A DNA stretch of 64,000 nucleotides, from assembly GCF_002831585.1 (NCBI RefSeq), contig NZ_CP025114.1, forward strand, positions 186,001 to 250,000. The letters are read 5' to 3'. Position numbers and translations under genes: made by a program. Below are positions 1 through 8,509 of this stretch, piece by piece. The stretch comes from Bradyrhizobium sp. SK17 (lineage in GTDB: Bacteria > Pseudomonadota > Alphaproteobacteria > Rhizobiales > Xanthobacteraceae). The notes beneath the pieces were generated by a model. The model ran no database searches and was not told the DNA's origin. It worked only from the letters and a program-made list of their open reading frames with translations. Each line of letters starts with the position of its first letter. Position 1 is the stretch's first letter.

Positions 1-778
1 GGTTCTGTCCGGACCAAGCGACCACCACTCCCAGAGATGCGTAGGCAAGCGCCATCGCCATGACATAGGCGGCTGACAGCATAAAGCCGCGTCGGGCCGT
101 CAGCTTCTCGCCAGACTGCGCCAGCATCCCCGACAGGATCGGTATCATCGGAAACACACACGGCGTGAAGGCCAACAGCAAACCAAACCCCACAAAGGCG
201 GCGAGCATGGAGATAAAACTTCCGCCGAGCTCTGGCTGTTCCGGCTCCGCATCGATGGCATTCGCATGAGATACGCTTGGACGTTCCAAAGCCGGATCGG
301 AAATCCAATTGCTGTTCAACTGTGCTGGCGCCGACGTCCGAGCGGCCGGTTCGGCAACCGACAGCGTTTTCAAATCGACAGTCTTGGTGACCGGCGGATA
401 GCAAATTCCTTGCTCTGCACACCCCTGAAAGGAGACCACAAGCGTGTTCAGACCGCTTGCCGATTCCGCAGATACGGTAGCGCGCGCCTGCCGGTGATAT
501 ATTTCCGTCCTACCAAAAGACGGGTCGTCTTTCATGTCGCCGGCAGGAGTACTCACCTTAATCGGAACACCTTGCTGGCTCGTGACAGTGATTCTGTCAC
601 GATAGAGGTAATTGCCTGGCGCGATCACCCAATTAAGAACCAAGGTATCTTGCACTCCGCGCGCAACGTTTAGCTGGAAAGCCTTGTTAACAGCCGGCGG
701 GCTTTGCGCCTGCGCGGAGGCAGCCATGACCGTAAACAGAAGAAAGCCGAAGAACGTTTTCAGGCAGGCGTTTGGCAT
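1..778 (-). CDS. dsbD: Thiol:disulfide interchange protein DsbD, N-terminal part (runs off left edge)
   Basis: DsbD carries electrons from cytoplasmic thioredoxin across the inner membrane to periplasmic disulfide proteins. The ATG at 778 opens a Sec signal peptide ending near AQA. The periplasmic alpha domain follows, with its redox pair in CAEQGIC followed by YPP. The first membrane helix of the beta domain then starts with TPCVFPMIPILSG, whose Cys matches the conserved transmembrane redox Cys. About 259 residues are visible; the remaining helices and the C-terminal thioredoxin domain lie outside the window. It is divergent from the response regulator at 879, with about 100 bases between them that should hold both promoters. 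Confidence 0.92.
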   Translation of the reverse strand, partial: MPNACLKTFFGFLLFTVMAASAQAQSPPAVNKAFQLNVARGVQDTLVLNWVIAPGNYLYRDRITVTSQQGVPIKVSTPAGDMKDDPSFGRTEIYHRQARATVSAESASGLNTLVVSFQGCAEQGICYPPVTKTVDLKTLSVAEPAARTSAPAQLNSNWISDPALERPSVSHANAIDAEPEQPELGGSFISMLAAFVGFGLLLAFTPCVFPMIPILSGMLAQSGEKLTARRGFMLSAAYVMAMALAYASLGVVVAWSGQN

Positions 779-878
779 GACATTCCACATAAAAAGGTGG
801 AGTCTGGCTTCGCCGCCCTACCTTAAGGCAGCCTTAAGGCTCGCCTGTGACGTACCGATTTGGTGAAGCGAGGACGTG

Positions 879-1544
879 ATGCGAATTCTGGTTGTCGAGG
901 ATGATCCCGTCCTACTGGACGGCTTGAAAGCTGGCCTGAGCCTGGCGGGCGCCACCGTTGATGCGGTGACCTCTTGTGCTGACGGCTTGGAGGCCTTGGC
1001 GACGGCATCATTTGATGCCGTGGTATTGGACCTGATGCTGCCGGACGGTTCCGGACTTGATTTTCTGTCTGGCATTCGCGCGGCAGGAAACGCAACGCCC
1101 GTTCTTCTCCTGACCGCCCTTGACGAAGTCGTTGACCGGATCAGAGGGCTGGACGCAGGCGCAGACGATTATTTGGGGAAACCGTTCGATCTGGACGAAC
1201 TCGCCGCCAGAGTACGCGCCATCGTGCGGAGAAAAGCAGGCCGTGCCGCGCCGCATCTCGCATACAACGGGATCACGCTTGATCCGGCGACACTTGCCGC
1301 GACCGCGGCCGGAAGCACCGTAAGCCTGTCACGTCGCGAATTTGCGCTTCTCTCCGCGTTGATGGAGCGACCCGGAGCGATCCGCTCCAAGAGCGACCTT
1401 GAGGATCGTCTATACGGCTGGCAGGACGAGATCGGAAGCAATGCCGTCGAGGTACATATTCACAACCTTCGCAGCAAACTCGGGCGCGACATCATCGAGA
1501 CGGTGCGTGGCATAGGGTATCGAATGCGAGACGCCAAATCATGA
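879..1544 (+). CDS. OmpR/PhoB-family response regulator
   Basis: This is a two-component response regulator of about 221 residues. The receiver domain begins MRILVVEDD (acidic pocket), has the phospho-acceptor Asp in VVLDLMLPDG and the conserved Lys in GKPFDLDEL. A winged-helix DNA-binding domain occupies roughly residues 125-218 and ends GIGYRM. The ATG at 879 is preferred over the GTG at 876 because AGGA lies at 871-874. Its stop overlaps the sensor kinase start at 1541 (ATGA), so the two are translationally coupled. The subtype resembles QseB/PmrA. The signal is unknown; the divergent dsbD suggests an envelope or redox link, which is inference. Confidence 0.93.
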   Translation: MRILVVEDDPVLLDGLKAGLSLAGATVDAVTSCADGLEALATASFDAVVLDLMLPDGSGLDFLSGIRAAGNATPVLLLTALDEVVDRIRGLDAGADDYLGKPFDLDELAARVRAIVRRKAGRAAPHLAYNGITLDPATLAATAAGSTVSLSRREFALLSALMERPGAIRSKSDLEDRLYGWQDEIGSNAVEVHIHNLRSKLGRDIIETVRGIGYRMRDAKS

Positions 1545-2887
1545 TTACCCGTTCCATGAAAGGTCGCCTTTTCATCGTGCTCGCGGTCGCAACGGGTATA
1601 ATCTGGCTATTCGCAAGCGCATGGATATTTTTCCAGACCCGCAGCGAGGTTGAACATGTGCTTGACACTCGGCTCCAGGAAGCGGCCCGCATGGTTAGCT
1701 CGCTGGCCATCAACGGTGACGCGGTTCCGTCGCGTACCTCGCGATCCGACGTGCAAACGTTACCTGAGACCGCAAGCTATGAACGTCAATTATCGTGCCA
1801 GATCTGGTCGCTGGATGGTCGGCTAGTTGCACGGTCAAGCGGCGCACCGAACGAAAGTTTGGGTAATGAGGCTGATGGCTTCTCCGACCAGCAAGTCGGT
1901 CGCGAAACGTGGCGCGTCTATGCCATTTCCGATTCGGCCAAAGGCATTCGCGTGCTCGTCGGAGATCGCCTCGGGCTACGTGAACGGCTTGTCACCGACC
2001 TCATCAAAGGCTTGCTCTGGCCTGCGATGTTGATCGTTCCGTTGCTCGGGCTTCTGATCTGGATGGTTTTGGGACGGGGATTGCGACCGCTTCAACTCAT
2101 GGCTGCGGATTTGAAAAATCGAAGCGTCGATGACATGACCCCCCTTGATGTAACCCGAACGCCTCCGGAGCTGGCTCCGCTCGTAAACTCCCTGAACTTT
2201 TTGTTTTCAAAGCTGGAAACCGCTCGACGCCACGAACGCGAGATTACGGCATTCGCCGCTCATGAATTGCGCACGCCGCTTGCCGGACTGAAGACGCAAG
2301 CGCAAGTCGCCATTGCATCGCAAGATGCTGAGGTGCGAACAAGAGCGTTGCGCCTCATTGTGATTTCAGTTGATCGAACTTCCAGGCTGGTGCGCCAATT
2401 GCTGGCAATTGCGCGAATCGACGCACAGGATGGCGTCCGACGGACCGACGACGTCAACCTCGGTCAAATTCTTGACGAAATTATATCGACCGACCCGCCC
2501 TCAGGGTCAGCCAACGTCGTCTTAAGTCTCGCGCTCTACGATCTCGGTTTCGCGACAAATCGAGATCTTCTGTCGTTGGCGTTGCGAAACCTTCATGAAA
2601 ATGCAATTCAGCATATCAAGCACAACGGCACCGTGAAGTGGGACGCTGTCCGCGTCGGATCCTCCATCACGATTTCCGTCGATGATGATGGCCCCGGTAT
2701 CCCAGATTCCGAACTGCCACTTGTGACATCGCGATTTTTTCGCGGTCGTCACAAAAGTCCTTATGGCAGCGGCTTGGGGCTTTCGATCGTTCAACTCGCG
2801 GCTGACAAACTTGGGGCGAAGCTCGCGCTGAAAAATCGGAGTGATGAAAACGGCCTTCGCGTCACTCTTTCATTGTCAACTTTATAG
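1541..2887 (+). CDS. Sensor histidine kinase (QseC/PmrB-like)
   Basis: This membrane sensor kinase of 448 residues partners the response regulator that overlaps it by four bases. Helix 1 lies near residues 12-30 and helix 2 near 165-185, with a periplasmic sensor region between them. A HAMP-like linker follows. The phospho-acceptor His is in FAAHELRTPLAGL. The catalytic domain has an N box (NLHENAIQH), a G1 box (DDDGPGIPD) and a G2 box (GSGLGLSIVQ). All core motifs are present, so it should be active. The ligand cannot be told from sequence. Confidence 0.93.
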   Translation: MITRSMKGRLFIVLAVATGIIWLFASAWIFFQTRSEVEHVLDTRLQEAARMVSSLAINGDAVPSRTSRSDVQTLPETASYERQLSCQIWSLDGRLVARSSGAPNESLGNEADGFSDQQVGRETWRVYAISDSAKGIRVLVGDRLGLRERLVTDLIKGLLWPAMLIVPLLGLLIWMVLGRGLRPLQLMAADLKNRSVDDMTPLDVTRTPPELAPLVNSLNFLFSKLETARRHEREITAFAAHELRTPLAGLKTQAQVAIASQDAEVRTRALRLIVISVDRTSRLVRQLLAIARIDAQDGVRRTDDVNLGQILDEIISTDPPSGSANVVLSLALYDLGFATNRDLLSLALRNLHENAIQHIKHNGTVKWDAVRVGSSITISVDDDGPGIPDSELPLVTSRFFRGRHKSPYGSGLGLSIVQLAADKLGAKLALKNRSDENGLRVTLSLSTL

Positions 2888-2923
2888 AAAGCAAGATGTC
2901 GTCGCCATTCGGAACGGACTTCG

Positions 2924-3701
2924 CTATGAAAATAGCGACTGCCCGCTTTTGTAGAGTACGTAGACCGCCACAACAAAAATCAGAGACGCAAATACGATAT
3001 TCAGGGCGCTCTTGAATTGCGAGAGATGGCCGGCAAGTCGCATTCCGATCAACCCTCCGACAAACCCGCCACATGTGAACTCAGCCGCGACTGTCCAATC
3101 AATGAGGCCGGACCAAGCATAGTTGATCGCTGTTGTCAGCCCGAAAGCACCAACCGCCAGCAACGACGTCCCTATCGCGTTGATCATCGGCATACCGGTA
3201 GCGAAGATTAGCCCGGGCACGATCAGAAATCCCCCGCCGATTCCGAAAAACCCGGCGGCGAGGCCGACGACGAGGGCGGTGGCGCCTGCCAACCACGGCC
3301 GGCCATTGTCGTTGGCATTTGACACCGTATTGGATCGCTTCGTCCGTAACATGAGGCCACCGACCACGAGCATCAACAGACCGAAGAGAAACAGCAGCCG
3401 GTCACCGTTGATAGCCTTGCCTACACTCGACCCCGCGAATGCGCCGATGCTGCCGACGACGGCGAATATCAGCGCATTGCGCCAGCGAACGGTGCCTTTA
3501 CGCGCATAGTTGGTGAAATTCAGAAACGCGTTCGCCGCCACAGCAAGGGCACCGGTGCCAATGGCCAGATGAGGCGGAGACAAGCCGACCACATAAAGCA
3601 GCAGGGGCGTAGCAAGGATAGAGCCACCGCCGCCGGAGGCCCAATGAAAATCCAACGAGGCTACCGGAGCCAATCGCAAGACCGCCTGACCACATCGTCA
3701 C
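2924..3701 (-). pseudogene. TauE/SafE-family sulfite/organosulfur exporter, frameshifted near its 5' end
   Basis: TauE/SafE proteins are multi-helix permeases that export sulfite or organosulfonates. The main reading frame carries GGGGSILATPLLLYVVG and the second repeat motif FGIGGGFLIVPGL. The family-typical first helix (SLVGFSLGL) is in another frame, starting at a GTG at 3701 that overlaps the stop of the upstream yedE-like gene (GTGA). The two frames meet around 3640-3655 inside a GGC-rich run, so one base was gained or two were lost. Read in one frame from an internal ATG at 3679, the protein would start with a nonsense N terminus. This is either a true pseudogene or a sequencing error. 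It is the last gene of the sulfur operon. Confidence 0.75.
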
Positions 3702-4144
3702 TGTGCTGCTTGCCGGTTCTGACGCGCCTTGAACAGGTGGTCATGCGCGGCCACACCGGCGATCATTGCAATCGTGAAGACAATGGTCGCCGGGATGCCC
3801 AAGCTCAGCGATGCGATCGCAGGGCCGGGACATAGACCGGAAATTCCCCAGCCAATCCCAAACAATCCGGCACCAATGAGGAGAGGTGAATCGATTGAAG
3901 TCGTGGTCGGCAAATGAAACGCGACATCCAATGCAGGCGCCGTCATAGTTCGTGAAATGATATAGCCGATGGATGAAACGGCGACCGCACCGCCAAGCAC
4001 AAAAGCAAGGCTGGGATCCCATGCGCCAAAGATATCGAGAAATCCGCGAACGCGCGCGGGGTCGAGCATACCGGATAATGCCAAGCCGAACCCGAAGATC
4101 ACACCGGACGCCAAAGAAACCAAATTTCGCGCAAGAAGGTTCAT
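3698..4144 (-). CDS. YeeE/YedE-family sulfur transporter, C-terminal-type half protein
   Basis: This membrane protein of about 148 residues starts at the ATG at 4144, which overlaps the stop of the preceding half protein (ATGA). It contains SGVIFGFGLALSGMLDP and the signature GWGISGLCPGPA, whose Cys is conserved in YeeE/YedE (TsuA-type) thiosulfate/sulfur transporters. Paired half-length YedE proteins next to an ArsR-type repressor are a known arrangement in sulfide or persulfide detoxification operons. The reading frame extends upstream of 4144, but that part overlaps the previous gene and is not family-like. Confidence 0.85.
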   Translation of the reverse strand: MNLLARNLVSLASGVIFGFGLALSGMLDPARVRGFLDIFGAWDPSLAFVLGGAVAVSSIGYIISRTMTAPALDVAFHLPTTTSIDSPLLIGAGLFGIGWGISGLCPGPAIASLSLGIPATIVFTIAMIAGVAAHDHLFKARQNRQAAQ

Positions 4145-4563
4145 GTGATTCCGAACTTTCTCATGACGAATACCGTCGCGATCCCGGTGCACAGAAACAC
4201 GACGACTGCCGTGAAAGACCGCGGCGAAAGGCGTGCAAGGCCGCATACGCCGTGTCCGCTGGTGCAGCCCGATCCGAGGCGGGTTCCAAAGCCGACAAGC
4301 AAGCCGCCGACGACCATTAAACCCAATGTTGTTGTCACTTCGATCTGTGGCCAGACGCCGAACCACTGCCGGTAGACCAGCGGTCCAAACAGCAGGCCCG
4401 CCAGAAACAGGATGCGAGATATGCTTTCAGCACTGACATGCTGGATAGCACCGGAGACCATGCCGCTGACGCCGGCGATGCGACCGTTAAGAACCAAGAG
4501 GATCGCGGCGGATAAGCCGATCAGCTCTCCCCCGATCAACGACTGCAAATAAGTCTGCTGCAT
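4141..4563 (-). CDS. YeeE/YedE-family sulfur transporter, N-terminal-type half protein
   Basis: This 140-residue membrane protein has several hydrophobic helices and the family signature GSGCTSGHGVCGLARLSPRS. The conserved Cys residues of that signature are thought to pass sulfur species in YeeE/TsuA proteins. It lies 12 bases downstream of the ArsR/BigR-like regulator and overlaps the next half protein by four bases, so all appear to be one transcript. The two halves together approximate a full-length YeeE. The substrate (thiosulfate or another sulfane sulfur) is inferred from the family. Confidence 0.87.
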   Translation of the reverse strand: MQQTYLQSLIGGELIGLSAAILLVLNGRIAGVSGMVSGAIQHVSAESISRILFLAGLLFGPLVYRQWFGVWPQIEVTTTLGLMVVGGLLVGFGTRLGSGCTSGHGVCGLARLSPRSFTAVVVFLCTGIATVFVMRKFGIT

Positions 4564-4575
4564 CTTAATTCCTAG

Positions 4576-4980
4576 TCATTTTCCGGAACGCCGTGCGACC
4601 TGCGCGAAAACGGCGGCCTGTACCGAAGCTTTCGTCCGGACGGGAATCTTGAAGGGCACTGACAAATGCGAGTCCTCGCAAAAAATCTGATGCAAAGCCG
4701 CAATCAAATGCCCAGCTTTGGCATCTGCGACGCTATAAATACGGACTTGGAGGACCCGCCGCGCCTGAACGACTCCCGCTTCTCTGAGGTCAGCAAGTTG
4801 TTGCGACAGAATCGGCTGTTTGATGCCTAGCTTGTCTTCGAGCTCCGAGACAGATTGTTCGCCCTCGACCAGCGCGCAGGCAATCATTAACCGATTGGGA
4901 TTGCTCAGACTTCGCATCAAGTCCGCGGCCTGTCGGATATTGAGTTCAATCGAGTCAGGTTTGTTGGCCACCATTCTCAT
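4576..4980 (-). CDS. bigR: ArsR-family repressor, BigR/SqrR-like (persulfide/sulfide sensing type)
   Basis: This winged-helix repressor of about 134 residues has the pattern LRSLSNPNRLMIACALVEGE and recognition helix GIKQPILSQQLADLREAG. Two Cys (about residues 35 and 101 from the ATG at 4980) are 66 positions apart. As I recall, that is the spacing of the redox Cys pair in BigR, where disulfide or persulfide formation releases DNA. A GTG at 4992 is an alternative start; GGAG at good spacing favours the ATG at 4980. It heads the operon of YedE halves and TauE. An IS3 element ends about 45 bases upstream, so its native promoter region has probably been displaced. Confidence 0.82.
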   Translation of the reverse strand: MRMVANKPDSIELNIRQAADLMRSLSNPNRLMIACALVEGEQSVSELEDKLGIKQPILSQQLADLREAGVVQARRVLQVRIYSVADAKAGHLIAALHQIFCEDSHLSVPFKIPVRTKASVQAAVFAQVARRSGK

Positions 4981-5052
4981 GATTCGCTCCACGTGGCTCC
5001 TTCGAGCGCGTCCAAGGGTGACCGGCCCCCACTGAGTGGTCCGATTGGAATG

Positions 5053-5928
5053 TTAGTTTAGAGATTGCATTTTGACTACCTCCTTTGGTGCTGGCCAAAC
5101 GAGAGCCTCGGGTGCCGGTGGTCGATATCCCAGCGATGAGTGCGGACGCACCGTGTTGTAGTGGTGTCGCCAGTTTTCAATGACGATCTGCGCTTCCTTC
5201 AATGTGTAGAAGATCTCGCCGTTCAGCAGTTCGTCTCGCAGCTTACCGTTGAAGCTCTCGCAATAGCCGTTCTCCCAGGGGCTGCCCGGTTCGATATATG
5301 CAGTCTTTGCTCCGACAGCCGCGATCCAGTCCCGAAGTGCTTCGGCGACAAACTCAGGTCCGTTGTCCGATCTGATGTGTGTTGGAATGCCCCGCGAGAC
5401 GAACAGCTCGCAAAGGGCCTCAATCACGTCAGTCGCTCTCAGCCTGCGTGCGACACGGATGGCCAGGCTCTCACGGCTGAACTCGTCGATGACGCACAGC
5501 ATCCGGAACGCCTTGCCATCGTGGGTGCGGTCGGCGACGAAGTCATAAGACCAGACATGGTTGGGCCGCTCCGGCCGCAGACGGATGCACGATCCGTCAT
5601 TTAGCCACAGACGCCCACGTTTAGGCTGTTTGGCAGGGACCTTCAGCCCCTCACGTCGCCAGATCCGCTCGACACGCTTCTTGTTCACCGTCCAGCCGGC
5701 CCTGCGAAGCAACGCCGTAATCCGGCGATATCCGTAGCGACCATATTGACGAGCAAGCTCGATGATGTCGGCAGTCAAAGTCGCCTCATCATCGGGTGTC
5801 GTTGGGATCTTGCGCTGCGTCGATCGATGTTGACCCAGAACCTGGCACGCCCGTCTCTCGGAGATGTCAAGCTCAGCTGTTACATGATCGACGCACGCTC
5901 GGCGTCGGGAGGGGCTTAGAAGTTTCCC
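5053..5928 (-). CDS. IS3-family transposase OrfB (DDE integrase domain)
   Basis: OrfB carries the catalytic rve domain: [13 protein letters not shown] (first Asp), [10 protein letters not shown] (second Asp) and the Glu region [18 protein letters not shown]. It has the HTH_21-type region [19 protein letters not shown] before it. The frame is open from the slippery site GGGAAAC (5922-5928 on this strand), where a -1 shift from orfA would make OrfAB. The first internal in-frame start is at 5778, which would miss the N-terminal part. It appears intact. Confidence 0.9.
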   Translation of the reverse strand, partial: GKLLSPSRRRACVDHVTAELDISERRACQVLGQHRSTQRKIPTTPDDEATLTADIIELARQYGRYGYRRITALLRRAGWTVNKKRVERIWRREGLKVPAKQPKRGRLWLNDGSCIRLRPERPNHVWSYDFVADRTHDGKAFRMLCVIDEFSRESLAIRVARRLRATDVIEALCELFVSRGIPTHIRSDNGPEFVAEALRDWIAAVGAKTAYIEPGSPWENGYCESFNGKLRDELLNGEIFYTLKEAQIVIENWRHHYNTVRPHSSLGYRPPAPEALVWPAPKEVVKMQSLN

Positions 5929-6194
5929 TTTGCGGCCTCAGCCAGGATCAGCTTGTCCAGCGTCAGATCCGACACCGCTCGCCGGAGACGATTGTTCTCG
6001 GTCTCCAGTTCCTTCAGCCGCTTCACCTGATCGCCCTTCAGGCCGCCATACTCATTGCGCCATCGATAATAGGTGACTTCCGTCACGCCTATCGCTCGGA
6101 CTGCGTCTGCCACCTGCCGACCCTGTGCCATCAGCACATCAACCTGTCGAAGCTTCGCAACGATCTCTTCAGCTGTATGCCTCTTCCTTGCCAT
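5916..6194 (-). CDS. IS3-family transposase OrfA (HTH)
   Basis: This small DNA-binding subunit of 92 residues starts [19 protein letters not shown]. It has a helix-turn-helix ([16 protein letters not shown]) and a leucine-rich coiled coil used for multimerisation. It ends AAKGNF just after the GGGAAAC slippery heptamer, in the layout expected for programmed -1 frameshifting into orfB. An upstream extension to 6221 is possible but lies outside the typical family start. Confidence 0.9.
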   Translation of the reverse strand: MARKRHTAEEIVAKLRQVDVLMAQGRQVADAVRAIGVTEVTYYRWRNEYGGLKGDQVKRLKELETENNRLRRAVSDLTLDKLILAEAAKGNF

Positions 6195-6250
6195 CGATCC
6201 TATCCTCCACCGCAAAACCATACTTCAGGGAGGACCACTTCAAAGGGGGC

Positions 6251-6770
6251 AGATCACTATCAATTCCCGGATACGGGCCTCAAACCTTCCACGGCTCACT
6301 TCGCCGACCTTCAGCCCGTAGCCACGCAGAATGCCGCGGATGCTGAGTTCGACGTCGAGAAGCTTGCCCTGCAAAAGCTTGCGTCCAATAAGAATAGCCC
6401 GGGTATCCTTGCAAGGCACCGATTTCGCGTGAACCGGGCGGTACCACCCCATCCGCAGCAACTGGGCGATCCCGCGCGCATCTTTCCGGTCGGTCTTCAC
6501 CGTCATGGCCGACAGCGCCGCCTTCACGTGCCGCGTCTCCAGCAACACGGCATCGCGTCCGACGGCGACAAGCCCCGCATGCAGCCATTGCGATAACGGC
6601 CCGGCTTCGAGCCCAATGCGGCTGACAGCCAATCCCAGCTCGTCAAAATAGCGGACAAGCGCCTCTGGCTCGCTGGCGATCTTGACCTCGCGGACGATCG
6701 TTCCGCTCGTATCCACAACGCACACGCTGCTCTCTTTCAGTGAGACATCGATTCCCACATAATGCTCCAT
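6251..6770 (-). pseudogene. IS110-family transposase, N-terminal fragment
   Basis: The fragment starts MEHYVGIDVSLKESS, giving the first Asp of the RuvC-like DEDD domain, and later has KTDRKDARGIAQLL with the last two Asp. The IS3 element (copy 1) cuts it at about 6250. The C-terminal Tnp20 domain with the catalytic Ser is missing and is not found on the other side of the IS3. It is therefore inactive. Confidence 0.85.
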
Positions 6771-6944
6771 GGCTGTTCCTCTCTTGATGCTTGGAGCCGA
6801 TCGCTCGGACTCCGTTCCAACACCATCATTCTGAGGGACAGCCACCCATGCTGGCTAGGCTCGCGAAGGCCGGCCCATTACGGCATCTAACACCGTTGTT
6901 TTTAATACTGAGGATAGGATTGGCGGGCAACGCAATCAGCATAT

Positions 6945-7784
6945 TCAGTGAGAGATTAATATTGGGATGGTCACCGACTTGAGCAGAGATCGCGTCACGC
7001 CCCCGAAGACAATCTCGCGCGATCGCGCGTGGCTGTATGCGCCAAGCACAATGAGGTCCATATTATTGCGATCGGCATAATTCGAGATAACATCAGCAAT
7101 GGACGATCCGTTAGAATCAATCTGCTCGACCGTAACATTGGCTCCATGTCTGCTAAGATAGACCGCAACATCTGCACCAGGCTCTTCACCGTGCAACGGA
7201 TTTTTCGCTGAATCGACCACAACGACGGAGATTAATTGGGCTGCCGTCAGCAGCGGCAACGAATCCGAAATCGCGCGCCGGGCTTGACGGCTGGCGTTCC
7301 AAGCCAGAAGCACGCGCTCTGCGATGGTCCCGGCCTTCCATCCATCAGGCAGGATGAGAATTGGAACACCGGTAGCAAGCAACAGCGTCTCAGCCGACCA
7401 GCCACTAGGCAACCCACCCGGCGGCGGATGACCCGTGATCACCAGATCAGCATGCAGAGAGTGTAGTTTGGCATCATCGGCATCAATTTCACGGACGATA
7501 CGGAACTCAAAGCTGATATCCGCCCGCTTCGTGGCTATACTAAAGTTTTTGCTTGCGGCCTCGGACATGGCGATCTCTTTCGCTTTGTGACGTTCGATAA
7601 GCCGCCGTATAGCTTCCCTCCCCCTGACATAAGAATCTGCAGGATCTATCTGCCAGCCCGACGGGACAGCGAAGATACCGATGAGATGCGAACCGTGACG
7701 AAGAGCCAGCTCCACGGCGTAGCGAGCGCGAGTTGCGCCAGTCCGCGACGGATCCAGGAAGACAACGATGTTCTTGAGAGCCAT
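6945..7784 (-). CDS. Universal stress protein, tandem UspA domains
   Basis: This cytoplasmic stress protein of 279 residues has two Usp folds. The first begins ALKNIVVFLDPSRTG. The second ends with the ATP-binding signature GAYSHARSREIVFGGVTRSLL, followed by IPILISH. The second domain looks competent for nucleotide binding; the first lacks the classic glycine motif. It lies downstream of the HdeD-like gene on the same strand, with about 70 bases between them. Both are typical stress genes of alphaproteobacteria. The partner process is unknown. Confidence 0.9.
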   Translation of the reverse strand: MALKNIVVFLDPSRTGATRARYAVELALRHGSHLIGIFAVPSGWQIDPADSYVRGREAIRRLIERHKAKEIAMSEAASKNFSIATKRADISFEFRIVREIDADDAKLHSLHADLVITGHPPPGGLPSGWSAETLLLATGVPILILPDGWKAGTIAERVLLAWNASRQARRAISDSLPLLTAAQLISVVVVDSAKNPLHGEEPGADVAVYLSRHGANVTVEQIDSNGSSIADVISNYADRNNMDLIVLGAYSHARSREIVFGGVTRSLLKSVTIPILISH

Positions 7785-7854
7785 TGGCTAGTGCACCTCT
7801 AATTCGCGGACACGGCTAAGAATACTATTTCAAGACAGACCGATGCGGTGATGC

Positions 7855-8493
7855 TCATCGCTCTTCCTTCAGGGAGAGGCCGTATCCGGTCATTGAGATG
7901 CCCTGAAACAGCGTATCGAAAGCTAGAATGAGTGCGGCCGTCGTCGGCATGGCAAGAAACCATGCACAGAAGATCCAGAACGCGCTGAGTATGGCGACGC
8001 ACCCGGAAGACAGAATCCATGTTGCGCCGTCCTCCGGCGAAGCTGTCAGGCCTATCCAGATTCGAGCTATTCCGGATGCCACCAAGAAAGTGCTTAAAAA
8101 AATCAACGTCGAAATACTTGTGAGGTTCTCGTCCGACGAAAGCGCCACTCCTGCAAGGATGCAAGGTATCCCATTCATCAGCCAGTCGATGTAGATGTCG
8201 CCTCTTGCGATCTTTAGAACAACTAAAATCATGATTATGCCACTGAATATGGCTGAACCGCCGCTAAAATGCTCTTGGCCCGGTTGAACCGCGAGGGCGT
8301 CGGCAAGGGCAAGAGCGCTGAATGTAGTAAGGATGCCGCCGAGAACCATCAGCCTCAGCCAATCCATCTCGCGACGGAATCTGGCTCGAAACATCCGACG
8401 ATAGTGCTCAAATGTATCTGATACGTCGCGTTCGTGCGATATCGTCCAAGACCGAACAAATCGCCTGAGCTTGATCAGACCATTCGGGGCCAT
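7855..8493 (-). CDS. HdeD-like (DUF308) membrane protein
   Basis: This integral membrane protein of about 212 residues has an N-terminal basic cytoplasmic stretch and about six hydrophobic segments in the pattern of the HdeD/DUF308 family linked to acid resistance in E. coli. The ATG at 8493 is chosen because GCGAGG lies nine bases upstream; the longest frame would overlap the end of the RND pump gene. It follows the pump gene by 16 bases and may be co-transcribed with it. Function beyond the family name is not known. Confidence 0.65.
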   Translation of the reverse strand: MAPNGLIKLRRFVRSWTISHERDVSDTFEHYRRMFRARFRREMDWLRLMVLGGILTTFSALALADALAVQPGQEHFSGGSAIFSGIIMILVVLKIARGDIYIDWLMNGIPCILAGVALSSDENLTSISTLIFLSTFLVASGIARIWIGLTASPEDGATWILSSGCVAILSAFWIFCAWFLAMPTTAALILAFDTLFQGISMTGYGLSLKEER

Positions 8494-8509
8494 GATGAAC
8501 ATCCTCGCT

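Larger units (their letters stand above)
5025..6250 (-). mobile_element. IS3-family insertion sequence (copy 1)
   Basis: The element has orfA and orfB joined by a -1 frameshift. Imperfect terminal inverted repeats are visible: GCCCCCACTGAGTGGTCC at the left end (5025-5042), and GCCCCCTTTGAAGTGGTCC read inward from about 6250. No clear target duplication was seen. Its right end cuts an IS110 transposase gene. Its left end sits just upstream of the bigR-like gene. The protein type resembles the IS407 branch of IS3. Confidence 0.8.
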
